A stretch of 61,870 bases of DNA from Cyclobacteriaceae bacterium (GTDB lineage: Bacteria; Bacteroidota; Bacteroidia; Cytophagales; Cyclobacteriaceae). Position numbers and translations under genes: made by a program. Positions 52,913 through 61,870 of the stretch are shown here, piece by piece. The stretch spans positions 1 to 61,870 of the forward strand of contig JAOUDZ010000021.1 of NCBI GenBank assembly GCA_029858965.1. Reading direction: 5' to 3'. How positions within the stretch are numbered: the stretch's first letter is position 1; the number at the start of each line of letters is the position of its first letter. A model generated the notes under the pieces. The model worked only from the letters and a program-made list of their open reading frames with translations, was not told where the DNA came from and made no database searches.

Positions 52913-54043
52913 CTATTCGGATTTATACTGAAATCCTAATACAGTCATCGTAACAAAGAGTATAGAAACCATCAGTAATGCGATGCGCAGCGTTTGCCAA
53001 TCTGCAATAAAACCAATTACGGGAGGGCCAATTAAGAATCCTGCATATCCAACAGTTGTAACCATCGCAATGCCTACACCGGAGGGCAGGCCTTTGGTAT
53101 TTCCGGCGATGCTGTACGCGATCGGTACAATAGTGGAAAGCCCAAGGCCAACCAAAAAAAAGCCGAATATAGCAAGATAGGGTACAGGGAAAATAAGAAC
53201 GAGAGACAATCCGATAATGGACATGAAACCACCCATCATAATCATCTTGCGATCACCCAGCAGGTTGCGTATTGAATCACCAAAGATTCTTCCGATGGTC
53301 ATTGCAGTAGCAAACGCTGACAATCCTATCGGCGCCAGTGTTTTGCTGGCCAGCGCTATGTTCTCCATATAGTTGACACTCCAGTCGGATATTGCGCCTT
53401 CGCCGATCATACAGCAGAATGCAATAATACCTATGCTGATCAAAGATTTGTTCGGTAACCTGAACAAAGGGCCATCGAGGAGGACAGAAGGGTCAGGTTT
53501 ATCATGTATTAAATGACGGCTCATCCAGGCCAGTGCGATAAGGGAGATGGTGACAACGATACAAAGGTGATTAAACAGGTCGATGCCGAATGCAGTGAAC
53601 AAAGCGGCGGCGCCTGCCCCCAGCATCATGCCAATACTGAATAATGCATGGAATGAAGTCATTATGGATTTCTTGTACTTCTGTTCCACAAGGATTGCCT
53701 GTGCATTCATGGCTACATCAAGCATGCCCGTGGCGATTCCCATAAAGAAATAGAGCCCAATAAGCATAACAACATTGGGCAGCAACGGGATGATGGGTAC
53801 GATTGCACAGTATGCCAGTGACGAGTAAAGGGTTATCCTTCGGCTTCCATTTTTTATGATTGCCCATCCAGTGAATGGCATTGCGCCAACGGCTCCGATA
53901 GATGCCCCTAGTAGAACCAGGCCAATTGTTCCATCATCTGCATTGTACAGCTCCTGTATCCTGGGTAAACGGGATACCCAATTCGCGAAGACAAACCCGT
54001 TGACAAAGAAGGCTATCTTAACAGCAATTCGTTGGCTAAGCAC
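52913..54043 (-). CDS. MFS transporter, YbjJ-like (paralogue of 10880-12022)
   Basis: The 376-residue inner-membrane protein has about 12 hydrophobic helices. The first-helix motif (FVFANWVSRLPRIQ) and MNAQAI in helix 5 mirror the MFS protein at 10880-12022. The direction, length and motif set are those of the YbjJ-like MFS group. It stands alone on the minus strand downstream of the MG2/plug-like gene. Substrate unknown. Confidence 0.82.
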   Translation of the reverse strand: MLSQRIAVKIAFFVNGFVFANWVSRLPRIQELYNADDGTIGLVLLGASIGAVGAMPFTGWAIIKNGSRRITLYSSLAYCAIVPIIPLLPNVVMLIGLYFFMGIATGMLDVAMNAQAILVEQKYKKSIMTSFHALFSIGMMLGAGAAALFTAFGIDLFNHLCIVVTISLIALAWMSRHLIHDKPDPSVLLDGPLFRLPNKSLISIGIIAFCCMIGEGAISDWSVNYMENIALASKTLAPIGLSAFATAMTIGRIFGDSIRNLLGDRKMIMMGGFMSIIGLSLVLIFPVPYLAIFGFFLVGLGLSTIVPIAYSIAGNTKGLPSGVGIAMVTTVGYAGFLIGPPVIGFIADWQTLRIALLMVSILFVTMTVLGFQYKSE

Positions 54044-54149
54044 TGTTTTTCATTTGTACTTAAATATAAACAAAGCGCGCAAGAAGTTTACGATTAGGTA
54101 AACATGCACTTATTGGTGCGGTTCCCGCAAATCAGGAGCGCTATGAAAC

Positions 54150-56570
54150 CTAGTTATCATTCGGCCTCACGGAAAATGTACCGGTAGCACTTCCTGTTAA
54201 TCCATCCTTTGTCAATCCTTCTACAACAATACGGTAATTGCCGGCCATGTCAGAAGTGTAAAACTCAATGTGTTGCTTTCCATCTTTGCTGCTGACAAGG
54301 TCAGGTGCCCAATGCAACAAAGTGCGTTGATCTGGCAGACGGGACCCTCGCTCTTTTGGTGTTTCGTATTTGGGGACATAGAACTCACGCTGAAGTTGCA
54401 GCCCTTCATAATCGAGTTTAATGCTTTTGGGATCAAGTTCAAATCCGTTTAAATCACCCGAATAGGTTGTATAGCTTACAATACCTGGCAACGACAAGAT
54501 ACCCATGTAGTACCTTCGGTTAAGCACTTCGAGCTTCTTGACCAGTAGTGGGTCAAAATCCATGATTTGATCAACATCGAACAATGGGATTCCGTCCAGC
54601 AAGATCATTGGGTCTTCATCAAATACTCTTTTGTTTACCTGATCTAGCGTCATGAAGTGAAAGCCGTCCTTACGTTTTCTTACCATGACGCCTGGAACAT
54701 ACTCTCGCATGACTTCCTCCATCACGGGGAACCTGGTATAATCGTCTAAGTAATACGTCGCATCGGCTTTTCCATAAAATGCCGTACTGTCTTCCGTCGT
54801 GACCCTGAACCTATTACTTCTGTCCTGATAAAAAACGTCTTGCACTTGCATGCTAATACTTCTGGACAGAATTTGCTTTTGAAGGGATGATGATAAATAA
54901 AAGGCAGGTAGGCTACGAACTGAGAATGAATCTGCAAAAGGACTCAGAATCTGGATATGGCTTGTACTGTCAATGAGCGTATTGGTTTGCACAATGATCT
55001 TCCTTGGGCCCCGGAAGTCTTTCATCTCGAACTTCACTTCTCCATTGTCATCGCTCAGGGAGGCATATAGCTGAATATTTTTGCTTGGCGAGGAGAGGTA
55101 GCTTTTTACCCCTTTAGATGGTGTCCCCAGCGGTTCGGTAACTTTGGCCCGAATGATATGTCCTCTGAATTCAGGAGCGTAATCAAGAGCAGTATTATTA
55201 TTGGTTAGTATGTCCGTCCAAATAAACCTGCGCCAGCCATGGGTGAGCATAATATTATCAATGGATTGCATTACCGCTGGACTATTGCCCACAAAGTATT
55301 CCGGCGATTCTATTGTCCCCCGCAAGTCGGAACTGAGCCACAGATAACTTTGAATGTCACCCGCCTTTTCTTGTTGAAGTGAATCTATCTTATAAACAGC
55401 GACGGACATATTGGCACTTTGTGGCTGAGCCTTTTCGTTTAAGGTGTTGATATCAACCGACACTTTTCTACGAAGCCCAAACTCTCGCTGATTGGACTGG
55501 ACATCAATCATCAGTTTTTTATCAGGAGGCACAAAATAAAGTCGCTCGCAAACGGGATGGAGATCAGAATCGAAAAGTGTAATGTGTGAAATGCCACCCT
55601 GGAGACTTTGTTTTGGAACTAAGATTGTTGCATGTCCTTGCTTTAGCGTGTGCATGTTTGCGGCTGATACGATATTGCGGGCGTGCACAAATACATAAAC
55701 CGGAGCCGTGGAACTGTTGCTCAGGTTAGTCGTGACTGATATTGAAAGGAAATTATCTGTACTGTCCGTAACACACATAACGTATCCAGCGGCAAGAACA
55801 GGTGTAATAGTATAAGTATGCTGTCGCCCTTCTTCGTCTTCAATGAGCGCGCGGTATTCATGGCCGGCAGCCGGGGTTAATTCAAAATTTCCCATGCCAA
55901 ACTGTTGCGGCTTAAACGATGTAATTGTGTCATTGTTTTGATCTACCACCACCCCATTGAAATCAATTCCTTTGCCGGCATTGTTGATTACGCGAAACGC
56001 TAGTTTAGTTTTTAAACCATATACCAGGTTTCCGCCTTCGGGAAAAAACTGTGCGTCTGGCTTTGATGCCTTGTCGGGCTCTTCAAGCTCGAGTTTCCTG
56101 AAAGTATTTACTATGGTTATCGATTTGTGAAAAAAGAAATCCGGGCTGAAGTTTTTCATCCAGGTGGTGTACACACGAATGGTGTAATTTCCAGACTGGA
56201 TTGAGGCAGGCAGAAAGAGTGATCCGTTCCCAACACCGTCCCGAAGGGCGATCTTTGCTTGTAGCACGGGATTATTGTCTTTGTCCAAAATTTCAAAGTA
56301 GGCTACTTTGCTAATATCAATGGGTTTGTGCAGTGCGCCATCAACGACATACAACTTAAACCAAAGTATTTCCCCTGTGAGATATAAGTCCTGGTCCAAA
56401 TGTGCATAGATTTTTTCCGGCAAATTATGGATGCGATATTGATCAAATTTTTTTAGCAGACTGTCCACGGCGCTGGCTTGTTGGGCGGTTGCGATGGTAC
56501 ACGTCAAAGCAAGGGCGGAAGTGAGTAGGTATATTGTGGATGCACGAGAAATATTCTTCCTTAAATTCAT
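54150..56570 (-). CDS. Exported MG2-domain protein with TonB-plug-like segment
   Basis: The 806-residue protein has a signal peptide (about 1-29), an MG2 (macroglobulin-like) domain (about 55-150), further beta-rich regions, and near residues 590-720 a TonB-receptor plug-like segment (PMILLDGIPLFDVDQIM, VKKLEVLNRRYYMG, PGIVSYTTY). There is no beta-barrel. The last 80 residues are again beta-rich. It should be a periplasmic or outer-membrane associated protein. It ends the outer-membrane run and starts 45 bases after the DUF4249 stop. Function unknown; such proteins often accompany TonB receptors with an STN domain. Confidence 0.75.
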   Translation of the reverse strand: MNLRKNISRASTIYLLTSALALTCTIATAQQASAVDSLLKKFDQYRIHNLPEKIYAHLDQDLYLTGEILWFKLYVVDGALHKPIDISKVAYFEILDKDNNPVLQAKIALRDGVGNGSLFLPASIQSGNYTIRVYTTWMKNFSPDFFFHKSITIVNTFRKLELEEPDKASKPDAQFFPEGGNLVYGLKTKLAFRVINNAGKGIDFNGVVVDQNNDTITSFKPQQFGMGNFELTPAAGHEYRALIEDEEGRQHTYTITPVLAAGYVMCVTDSTDNFLSISVTTNLSNSSTAPVYVFVHARNIVSAANMHTLKQGHATILVPKQSLQGGISHITLFDSDLHPVCERLYFVPPDKKLMIDVQSNQREFGLRRKVSVDINTLNEKAQPQSANMSVAVYKIDSLQQEKAGDIQSYLWLSSDLRGTIESPEYFVGNSPAVMQSIDNIMLTHGWRRFIWTDILTNNNTALDYAPEFRGHIIRAKVTEPLGTPSKGVKSYLSSPSKNIQLYASLSDDNGEVKFEMKDFRGPRKIIVQTNTLIDSTSHIQILSPFADSFSVRSLPAFYLSSSLQKQILSRSISMQVQDVFYQDRSNRFRVTTEDSTAFYGKADATYYLDDYTRFPVMEEVMREYVPGVMVRKRKDGFHFMTLDQVNKRVFDEDPMILLDGIPLFDVDQIMDFDPLLVKKLEVLNRRYYMGILSLPGIVSYTTYSGDLNGFELDPKSIKLDYEGLQLQREFYVPKYETPKERGSRLPDQRTLLHWAPDLVSSKDGKQHIEFYTSDMAGNYRIVVEGLTKDGLTGSATGTFSVRPNDN

Positions 56571-56615
56571 ATACTGTTCATTTACCCTTCATTAATAAGG
56601 TATTAGTATGACGCA

Positions 56616-57761
56616 TTATGGCCAAAACGCCGGTTTGGTAGTAACGCCCCCCTGATAACGACAGTCAGCACATGCCGCTGAAGACACCGTATAACCGACA
56701 ATGAAAGGACCTGAATAAATCGCTCCAGCCAGTACCTCATAGCCGGAAAAATTCTGAAGATCGCTGTTGGAAATAGAATCAACTTCACAGCCTACAGGGC
56801 TCGTAAGTTTTTTCAGGGGATCTGGCAGATTATAGTAATCAATAAATAACCTTTCTTCTGTTGTAGCGCCGGCGCTGAAATACCCAAGCACGGTGGCTGA
56901 AGGATCACTCAAGCTGTGAATGTTACCAATTACCTGGGAAGGCTGCGGATCAAAAAGGCCTCCAAGGCTCTCAGTAGTTTTCTGAAGTTGCTCCAAGAAG
57001 TCATACTCCGCTTTGCTTACAGCCCGTTGCTTTACCAAAATGCTGTATTCGTCAGTTATCTTGGTTGATCCTTTGGGCACAAATGCAATAGGGTACTGGC
57101 TAACGATATCTTCGGCCAACCTAACAGAAGTAGTAATTGAAATCTTTGTAGATGGCACCGTGCGCCAGCACGTGTAGATTCGTTCATCGTCGGTTCGGTA
57201 TACGGGAACTTTGCCTACAAGCTTCCAGTCCGATGAAACGGCAGCATGGTACTTCCAGGTTTCAACGTAATCCCACCGGTAATATCGCGTATTGCCGGTA
57301 TCGTCGTGGGTATTGACTTGTACATATACACCATCGTCTTTACCCGTCCATGTTATGCTGTCGATTGGGGGACTTGAGATTATGTTCACAAAATCAGAAG
57401 CATACTCTGCTTCATTGGCGGTGCGAACCGATAACATGTATTTTGCCGCTGGGTTAATGTTCAAGCCGGTCAGCGCATATGTACCTGTATCCTGCTCTAT
57501 TAAGGCATATCTATTGCCCATATCATCCTGTATAGAAACCGAAGCATTTAACTCAGGCTGAATCATATTTTTATCTGAAAGCGCATTTGCATGGGTTAGC
57601 CTGACTATTGCTGATCCGTCCTCACTGTTCAGAAAACCATCAATTACCAGGATGTCCACATCAAGCTGAATGGCCGGAGGCTGGTATGGCTCAACACATC
57701 CTGAAAGCACAGGAATAAAGGCGGATACCAATAATGCAATATGGCTATCGCGTTGATTCAT
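56616..57761 (-). CDS. DUF4249 lipoprotein
   Basis: From the ATG at 57761 the protein has 381 residues and a lipoprotein signal (SHIALLVSAFIPVLSGC). The longer frame from 57836 would put the lipobox 46 residues in, so I prefer the shorter start, although the upstream ATG has an AGGAAG sequence before it. A DUF4249 domain follows (LDVDILVIDGFLNSEDGSAIVRLTHA). DUF4249 genes regularly lie beside STN-type TonB receptors in Bacteroidota, as here. It should sit on the outer membrane and may be a receptor partner. Confidence 0.82.
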   Translation of the reverse strand: MNQRDSHIALLVSAFIPVLSGCVEPYQPPAIQLDVDILVIDGFLNSEDGSAIVRLTHANALSDKNMIQPELNASVSIQDDMGNRYALIEQDTGTYALTGLNINPAAKYMLSVRTANEAEYASDFVNIISSPPIDSITWTGKDDGVYVQVNTHDDTGNTRYYRWDYVETWKYHAAVSSDWKLVGKVPVYRTDDERIYTCWRTVPSTKISITTSVRLAEDIVSQYPIAFVPKGSTKITDEYSILVKQRAVSKAEYDFLEQLQKTTESLGGLFDPQPSQVIGNIHSLSDPSATVLGYFSAGATTEERLFIDYYNLPDPLKKLTSPVGCEVDSISNSDLQNFSGYEVLAGAIYSGPFIVGYTVSSAACADCRYQGGVTTKPAFWP

Positions 57762-57849
57762 GGAAAAGAAAAAGGATATCCGATACCAACTTGTGCGCAT
57801 GATCAGGGCTAAGTAAAATACTAATCGATGGTTCATTGCTTTGGTCTTC

Positions 57850-60615
57850 CTAAAACTTAAAATTATACGTTACGGTTGGTATAGGCTGCGCAAAAATAGA
57901 CAGCTTGTAACCATTAACCTGTCCGCCTTCGGAGCGGAAAAATACAGAATACGCATTTTGTCTTCCAGTTAGGTTATATACCGCAAATGTCCAGGAACTA
58001 TGTGCCAGCTTCTTTATTTTATGATTTCCTTCAATATTTATGGAGATGTCAGTCCGGAAATAGTTGGGGATGCGGAATTGGTTTCTCTCAGAATAGTACA
58101 GCCGGTTGCCTCCACCCAACTCATATTTCGCCAAGGGAAGCGTAATTGGTCTTCCGGTACTGTAGGTCATGTTCAATGAGAAATTAAATCTACGACTGAA
58201 TTTATAATTGCCAATAAAGTTAACGGCGTGTGGCTTGTCATAACTACTGGGATAATATTTGCCTTGGTTAACTGTTTCTGAAGGGAAGCTGTTGTTGGCG
58301 CGAAGAAACGATCGGGAATAGGTATAGCTTATCCACCCATTTAATTTTCCGGCTGATTTTTTGATCATGAACTCTGCGCCGTAGGCTTTTCCATTTGCAT
58401 TAACGACATCGGTCTCGACGTGAGGGTTGAGTAATAAGACAGCCCCGTTTTTGAAATCAACGGAGTTTTCCATTGTTTTATAATAGGCTTCAACCGTGAC
58501 GTCAATAGAATGCTTTCTCATGGTCTTGTAGAAACCAATGGAAATCTGATCGCCAACCTGGGGTTTTATATTTGTATCGCTGAGTTTCCATATGTCGGTC
58601 GGTGTAATGGCAGTCGTATTAGAAAGCATTTGTACGTATTGACGCATTCGGTTATAACTCAGCTTAAGTGAAGCGTTATTGGACAAGCTGTAACGTACTG
58701 AAAATCGCGGTTCAGCACCATGATACGAAGCAATGGATTTACCGCTAGCGTAGTGAATGGTGTCCATAATGGTAGATTCTTCTTTTGACACACCGTCGGC
58801 GTAGCGGTATACATTTTTGGGGCCCAGGTATTGATAGAAAGAATAGCGCACACCTGCATATAAGGACAGCTTTGGCGATACTTCGAAGGAATCGCCTATA
58901 TAGACGGCGCTCTCCAAACCTTGTTCTTTTTCCAGGACTTCTGGTTCAATGAGCGATTGCTCACCGCTGGGTTGGAAATTACCCGGAGCCAATGCATAAC
59001 GTATCGTGCTCAAGCCTGCTGTAATTGTATGCCTGGCGTTCAGAAAATAGCTAAAATCTGCTTTCGCATTTATCTGTTGTATGGCGAACTTCATCGTGAA
59101 GGCATTCACAGGATTGGCATCACTTTCAACGGCATAATTATACTGACTGAACCCGCCGGTAAGTACACCGTACAGCTTCGTATTGAAAATGTGTTTCCAT
59201 TTGACGGAAGCATTACGGTCGCTGTACTGATACGATGTATCGCCGTTTAATTTAAAGTTGTCATTACTGATATAAGTTGAAAGATAGAGATGGTTTTTGT
59301 CATTGATTTTATGACTAATGTTTGCATTGATATCGTAGAATGAAGCTTGGCTGTTTTGCAGTTCTTTCGAATTAAGCTGACGCAATATCCAGTTTGAGTA
59401 GGTAGATCGGAGTCCCAATAGGAAAGATGTTTTTTCTTTGATTATCGGACCTTCCAGGGTAAGCCTTCCTGTAATGGGGCTTATTCCGCCGGATCCAGAG
59501 AATTTTTTGAGGTTCCCTTCCCGTGATGTTACATCCAGCACAGCAGATAGCCGGCCACCATAATCAGCCGTAATTCCGCTTTTGTACAAATCAACATTCT
59601 TCAACACATCGGGATTAAATGTTGAAAAGAAGCCAAAAAGGTGAGAAGGGTTGTAAATTACAGCATCGTTAAAGAGTATCAGGTTTTGATTTGTTGCACC
59701 ACCGCGAACATTCAGACCCACTGTACCTTCGCCCACGCTTTGCACGCCAGGCAAGGTGAGTACAACTTTCATAATATCTGTTTCGCCCAGTGCCAGAGGC
59801 ATATTTTTCATCGTTTTGATGTCCAGCTTTTCCATGCCCATTTGCAATCCCGTTACACGAACATCGCGTTCTGATTGTACTACCACTTCTTTCAGGGGTG
59901 TAACGTCCTCATCAAGTTCAATCTCAAGATTTCCATCGTTGTATAACATGATCTGCCGCTGTGTTGGCTTCATGCCGATGCTTTGGATCTTCAGCGCATG
60001 ACGGCCTTTAGGCAACGTGATGGAATAGTACCCGAACTGATCTGTTGCCACACCAATCAACGGGTTTTCTACAAAGACAGCTGCGCCAATGACAGGTTCG
60101 CCATTTGTAACATCTCTAACGTGACCGGCCATGGTTGCTTTACCTTGCAAGTCACTCGTTTTTGTTCCGATGGGATAGAGCTTATTCTCCAGTAACTTTT
60201 TTTCCTTTTCTCTTTTTTCGTAGGCTGTATAGTCAAAGGACGCTACCTGACTGGATGTGGTTCCGCTGTGATCAAAAAAATCTGAGGGTAGATCGGTCAT
60301 AATTTCACGGTATTCCGTGATAAATATATTACCCTGATCATCCAGCGCGTAATGAAGTTGTGTGCCATCAATAAGTTGATCCAGAATTGCTCCAATCGCT
60401 TTTGATTGGATAGACAAGGTTACCATTAGGCTGTCAGTAGCGTTGGGATTATAATAAAAATGATATTTCGTCTTCGATTCAATTTCCACAACGAACTTCT
60501 CGAATGGTGTATTATTGAAGTCCGCGGTAATCATGTCGCGCTGCTGGCCAAATCCATGCTGATTAAAAATCAGTAAAATACAGCATATGAAGATAAGGCG
60601 ATAAAATCGATTCAT
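57850..60615 (-). CDS. TonB-dependent outer-membrane receptor with STN domain
   Basis: The 921-residue protein has a signal peptide (about 1-23), an STN domain (about 30-105, with FNNTPFEKFVVEIESKTKYHF) and a carboxypeptidase-regulatory-like domain (about 165-235, MAGHVRDVTNGEPVIGAAVF). A plug follows (about 245-360, with GLNVRGGATNQNLILFNDA), then a 22-strand barrel to the end (final residue Phe). STN-bearing receptors usually signal to an anti-sigma factor. It overlaps the upstream gene by 4 bases. The substrate is unknown; no SusD gene is adjacent. Confidence 0.9.
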   Translation of the reverse strand: MNRFYRLIFICCILLIFNQHGFGQQRDMITADFNNTPFEKFVVEIESKTKYHFYYNPNATDSLMVTLSIQSKAIGAILDQLIDGTQLHYALDDQGNIFITEYREIMTDLPSDFFDHSGTTSSQVASFDYTAYEKREKEKKLLENKLYPIGTKTSDLQGKATMAGHVRDVTNGEPVIGAAVFVENPLIGVATDQFGYYSITLPKGRHALKIQSIGMKPTQRQIMLYNDGNLEIELDEDVTPLKEVVVQSERDVRVTGLQMGMEKLDIKTMKNMPLALGETDIMKVVLTLPGVQSVGEGTVGLNVRGGATNQNLILFNDAVIYNPSHLFGFFSTFNPDVLKNVDLYKSGITADYGGRLSAVLDVTSREGNLKKFSGSGGISPITGRLTLEGPIIKEKTSFLLGLRSTYSNWILRQLNSKELQNSQASFYDINANISHKINDKNHLYLSTYISNDNFKLNGDTSYQYSDRNASVKWKHIFNTKLYGVLTGGFSQYNYAVESDANPVNAFTMKFAIQQINAKADFSYFLNARHTITAGLSTIRYALAPGNFQPSGEQSLIEPEVLEKEQGLESAVYIGDSFEVSPKLSLYAGVRYSFYQYLGPKNVYRYADGVSKEESTIMDTIHYASGKSIASYHGAEPRFSVRYSLSNNASLKLSYNRMRQYVQMLSNTTAITPTDIWKLSDTNIKPQVGDQISIGFYKTMRKHSIDVTVEAYYKTMENSVDFKNGAVLLLNPHVETDVVNANGKAYGAEFMIKKSAGKLNGWISYTYSRSFLRANNSFPSETVNQGKYYPSSYDKPHAVNFIGNYKFSRRFNFSLNMTYSTGRPITLPLAKYELGGGNRLYYSERNQFRIPNYFRTDISINIEGNHKIKKLAHSSWTFAVYNLTGRQNAYSVFFRSEGGQVNGYKLSIFAQPIPTVTYNFKF

Positions 60616-61355
60616 GACTGGTTCTTTTGTGCGTCGTAGAATTCAGCCATGCGCACAATGGCTTTTTCCCGATCACCATTATAGTTGATCTTATTCTTCG
60701 TCAGAAATGTTTTTAATTCTTGTTTTTTGTCAATGAAAACATCCAGCACAGATTTTTTCTTGTTTACGAAAAAGTATGTTCCGTCTTTTTGAATATAGAT
60801 ACGATTCAGGTCGTCGAATTTGGTAATAATTTCGTTGGATTCGATTTTTTCATTTAATATTTTTTCACGACGAGCATACACTTTTGTGGTACCGTCATAC
60901 AACAATTCGAAAAATCCTTCCGGAATTATACTCGATTCATTTTTACCCAACCTGATGAAGACATGATCTGCCAGTGAAAATTGTTTTATCTTCTCACTGA
61001 CCAGTTCTAATTTGGTGCCGCTGAGTGAATGCTCGGCGATCACTTTGTCTCGGCTTAGATCATAAAACATGGCCACATCGGTATATAACTCATCATCATA
61101 AATGATGTAACCGTATGCCCAGTCGTCGACGCCAAAGTAAGGATGTTCATCATTCTTGGAAAAGTAGTCGCGATATGCACTGCCATTATTAAGCCGCGAT
61201 TGCCCGTGGATAAACTTCTTATACAATTGCTTCTGATTGCTTTTGGCCGCCGATATAAATGCGGTATCGGGTCTGGATAGTTGCGCAACACATTGAATTG
61301 TTGTGAGGAAAGACAGTATAGTACAAGTCCACCAGCTAGCCATAAGATATCTCAA
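60612..61355 (-). CDS. Secreted protein of unknown function (247 residues)
   Basis: The protein has a signal peptide (about 1-24) followed by an alpha/beta domain with KQFSLADHVFIRL, EGFFELLYDGTTKVYARREK and a basic helical tail (KTFLTKNKINYNGDREKAI). I recognise no family. Its stop overlaps the TonB receptor start by 4 bases (ATGA), so it should be expressed with the receptor. It may act in the periplasm as a helper or sensor for the receptor. No anti-sigma features (single membrane helix, FecR domain) are present. Confidence 0.72.
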   Translation of the reverse strand: MRYLMASWWTCTILSFLTTIQCVAQLSRPDTAFISAAKSNQKQLYKKFIHGQSRLNNGSAYRDYFSKNDEHPYFGVDDWAYGYIIYDDELYTDVAMFYDLSRDKVIAEHSLSGTKLELVSEKIKQFSLADHVFIRLGKNESSIIPEGFFELLYDGTTKVYARREKILNEKIESNEIITKFDDLNRIYIQKDGTYFFVNKKKSVLDVFIDKKQELKTFLTKNKINYNGDREKAIVRMAEFYDAQKNQS

Positions 61356-61481
61356 TGGGGGATAAGGAATAAAATTAGTTTTTAAATAATGAAGAATTAT
61401 ACCGTTTAAAGAATACCCAGAAGATTAATCTACCCTTGTGAGAAGTTGTTAGCTGACTTGAAAATACCGTGAGGGGTAATG

Positions 61482-61510
61482 CATGAAGCCCATTGTTACG
61501 GGGCTTCATG
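61482..61510 (-). repeat. Hairpin after rny
   Basis: A perfect 10-base inverted repeat (61482-61491 with 61501-61510, CATGAAGCCC/GGGCTTCATG) with a 9-base loop lies 8 bases past the rny stop. No T-run follows on the minus strand, so a terminator role is uncertain. Confidence 0.4.
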
Positions 61511-61518
61511 ATTATACC

Positions 61519-61870
61519 TTATTTGGCGTAGGCTACGCTTCGCATTTCTCGTATAACCGTAACCTTAACCTGTCCGGGATACTGCATATCGCGTTCAATT
61601 TTTTGGGAAATATCAAAACTCAGCTGACCGGCCCGTTCGTCGGTGGCTTTTTCGGCGTCAACAATAACACGCAGTTCGCGTCCGGCTTGTATGGCGTAAC
61701 ATTTATCAACGCCTTCGAAACTCAAGCCGAGTTGTTCAAGTTCTTTCAATCGCTTAATGTACTGTTCCATTACTTCACGTCGGGCACCTGGCCGGGCGCC
61801 GCTGATAGCGTCGCAGGACTGTACTATGGGCGAGATAATACTGGTCATTTCAATTTCATCGTGGTGAGCC
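61519..61870 (-). CDS. rny: Ribonuclease Y, C-terminal part (5' end cut by window edge)
   Basis: The frame enters from the right edge and ends at 61519. It encodes the last 117 or so residues of RNase Y, including part of the HD domain ([19 protein letters not shown]) and the final segments typical of the family ([14 protein letters not shown] and a terminal [14 protein letters not shown]). RNase Y is the membrane-anchored endoribonuclease that starts mRNA decay. The N-terminal membrane helix, coiled coil and KH domain are outside the window. Confidence 0.92.
   Translation of the reverse strand, partial: AHHDEIEMTSIISPIVQSCDAISGARPGARREVMEQYIKRLKELEQLGLSFEGVDKCYAIQAGRELRVIVDAEKATDERAGQLSFDISQKIERDMQYPGQVKVTVIREMRSVAYAK

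Overview
The window looks like chromosomal DNA of a Bacteroidota bacterium, most likely of the order Cytophagales. The evidence is the content: a TonB-dependent receptor with an STN domain next to a DUF4249 lipoprotein, BatA-type and DUF4199 membrane proteins, DUF2911 and DUF1080 proteins, SPOR/OmpA proteins, and few clear Shine-Dalgarno sites. The order-level placement is inference. I saw no rRNA, tRNA, CRISPR array, insertion sequence or prophage. Both ends cut a gene: an amino-acid permease on the left and RNase Y on the right.

Bases 1-10664 hold a nitrogen-compound catabolic region. A minus-strand set runs class III (GABA-type) aminotransferase, nitrilase-family amidohydrolase, VOC protein, very long Orn/Lys/Arg decarboxylase and APC permease, the last two overlapping by 4 bases. 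A CPA2 antiporter lies upstream, and a divergent succinate-semialdehyde-type dehydrogenase completes a plausible route from a basic amino acid or diamine through GABA or 5-aminovalerate to a dicarboxylate. An MFS transporter and the HrpB helicase follow.

Bases 14753-22764 are a carbohydrate region with no SusC/SusD pair. It contains an exported DUF5060/TIM-barrel glycosidase, an exported xylose-isomerase-like TIM barrel, a cytoplasmic and an exported Gfo/Idh/MocA oxidoreductase, a PHP-domain lipoprotein and an exported DUF1080 protein. DUF1080, Gfo/Idh/MocA and TIM-barrel proteins together recall the oxidative 3-keto-glycoside route of glycoside cleavage. This is my best candidate for an under-described system here.

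Bases 22947-43458 are mostly single genes: ArfB, a SPOR/OmpA protein, a molybdenum hydroxylase large subunit without its iron-sulfur partner, an exported GATase-like protein, a START-domain protein, a 52-residue zinc-ribbon membrane protein, an IF2_N-domain protein, DUF2911/TPR, a class A PBP, a JmjC/cupin-8 protein, a two-domain retropepsin-like protein and a subtilase with a long insertion. A four-gene run then follows (zinc-ribbon protein, sulfotransferase-like, class IV aminotransferase, HNH endonuclease), and SSB. Between 27165 and 27836 a 672-base stretch holds gene remnants and a hairpin with DnaA-box-like sequences.

Bases 43784-50316 are a same-strand set: BatA/VWA protein, a dihydroorotase homologue lacking its metal-binding histidines, two DUF4199 membrane proteins and two family 2 glycosyltransferases. 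A second SPOR/OmpA paralogue, a TPR membrane protein and a second YbjJ-like MFS protein follow. The window closes with a minus-strand outer-membrane set (secreted protein, STN TonB receptor, DUF4249 lipoprotein, MG2/plug-like protein) and the 3' end of rny. Several minus-strand genes end in good hairpin-plus-T-run terminators.
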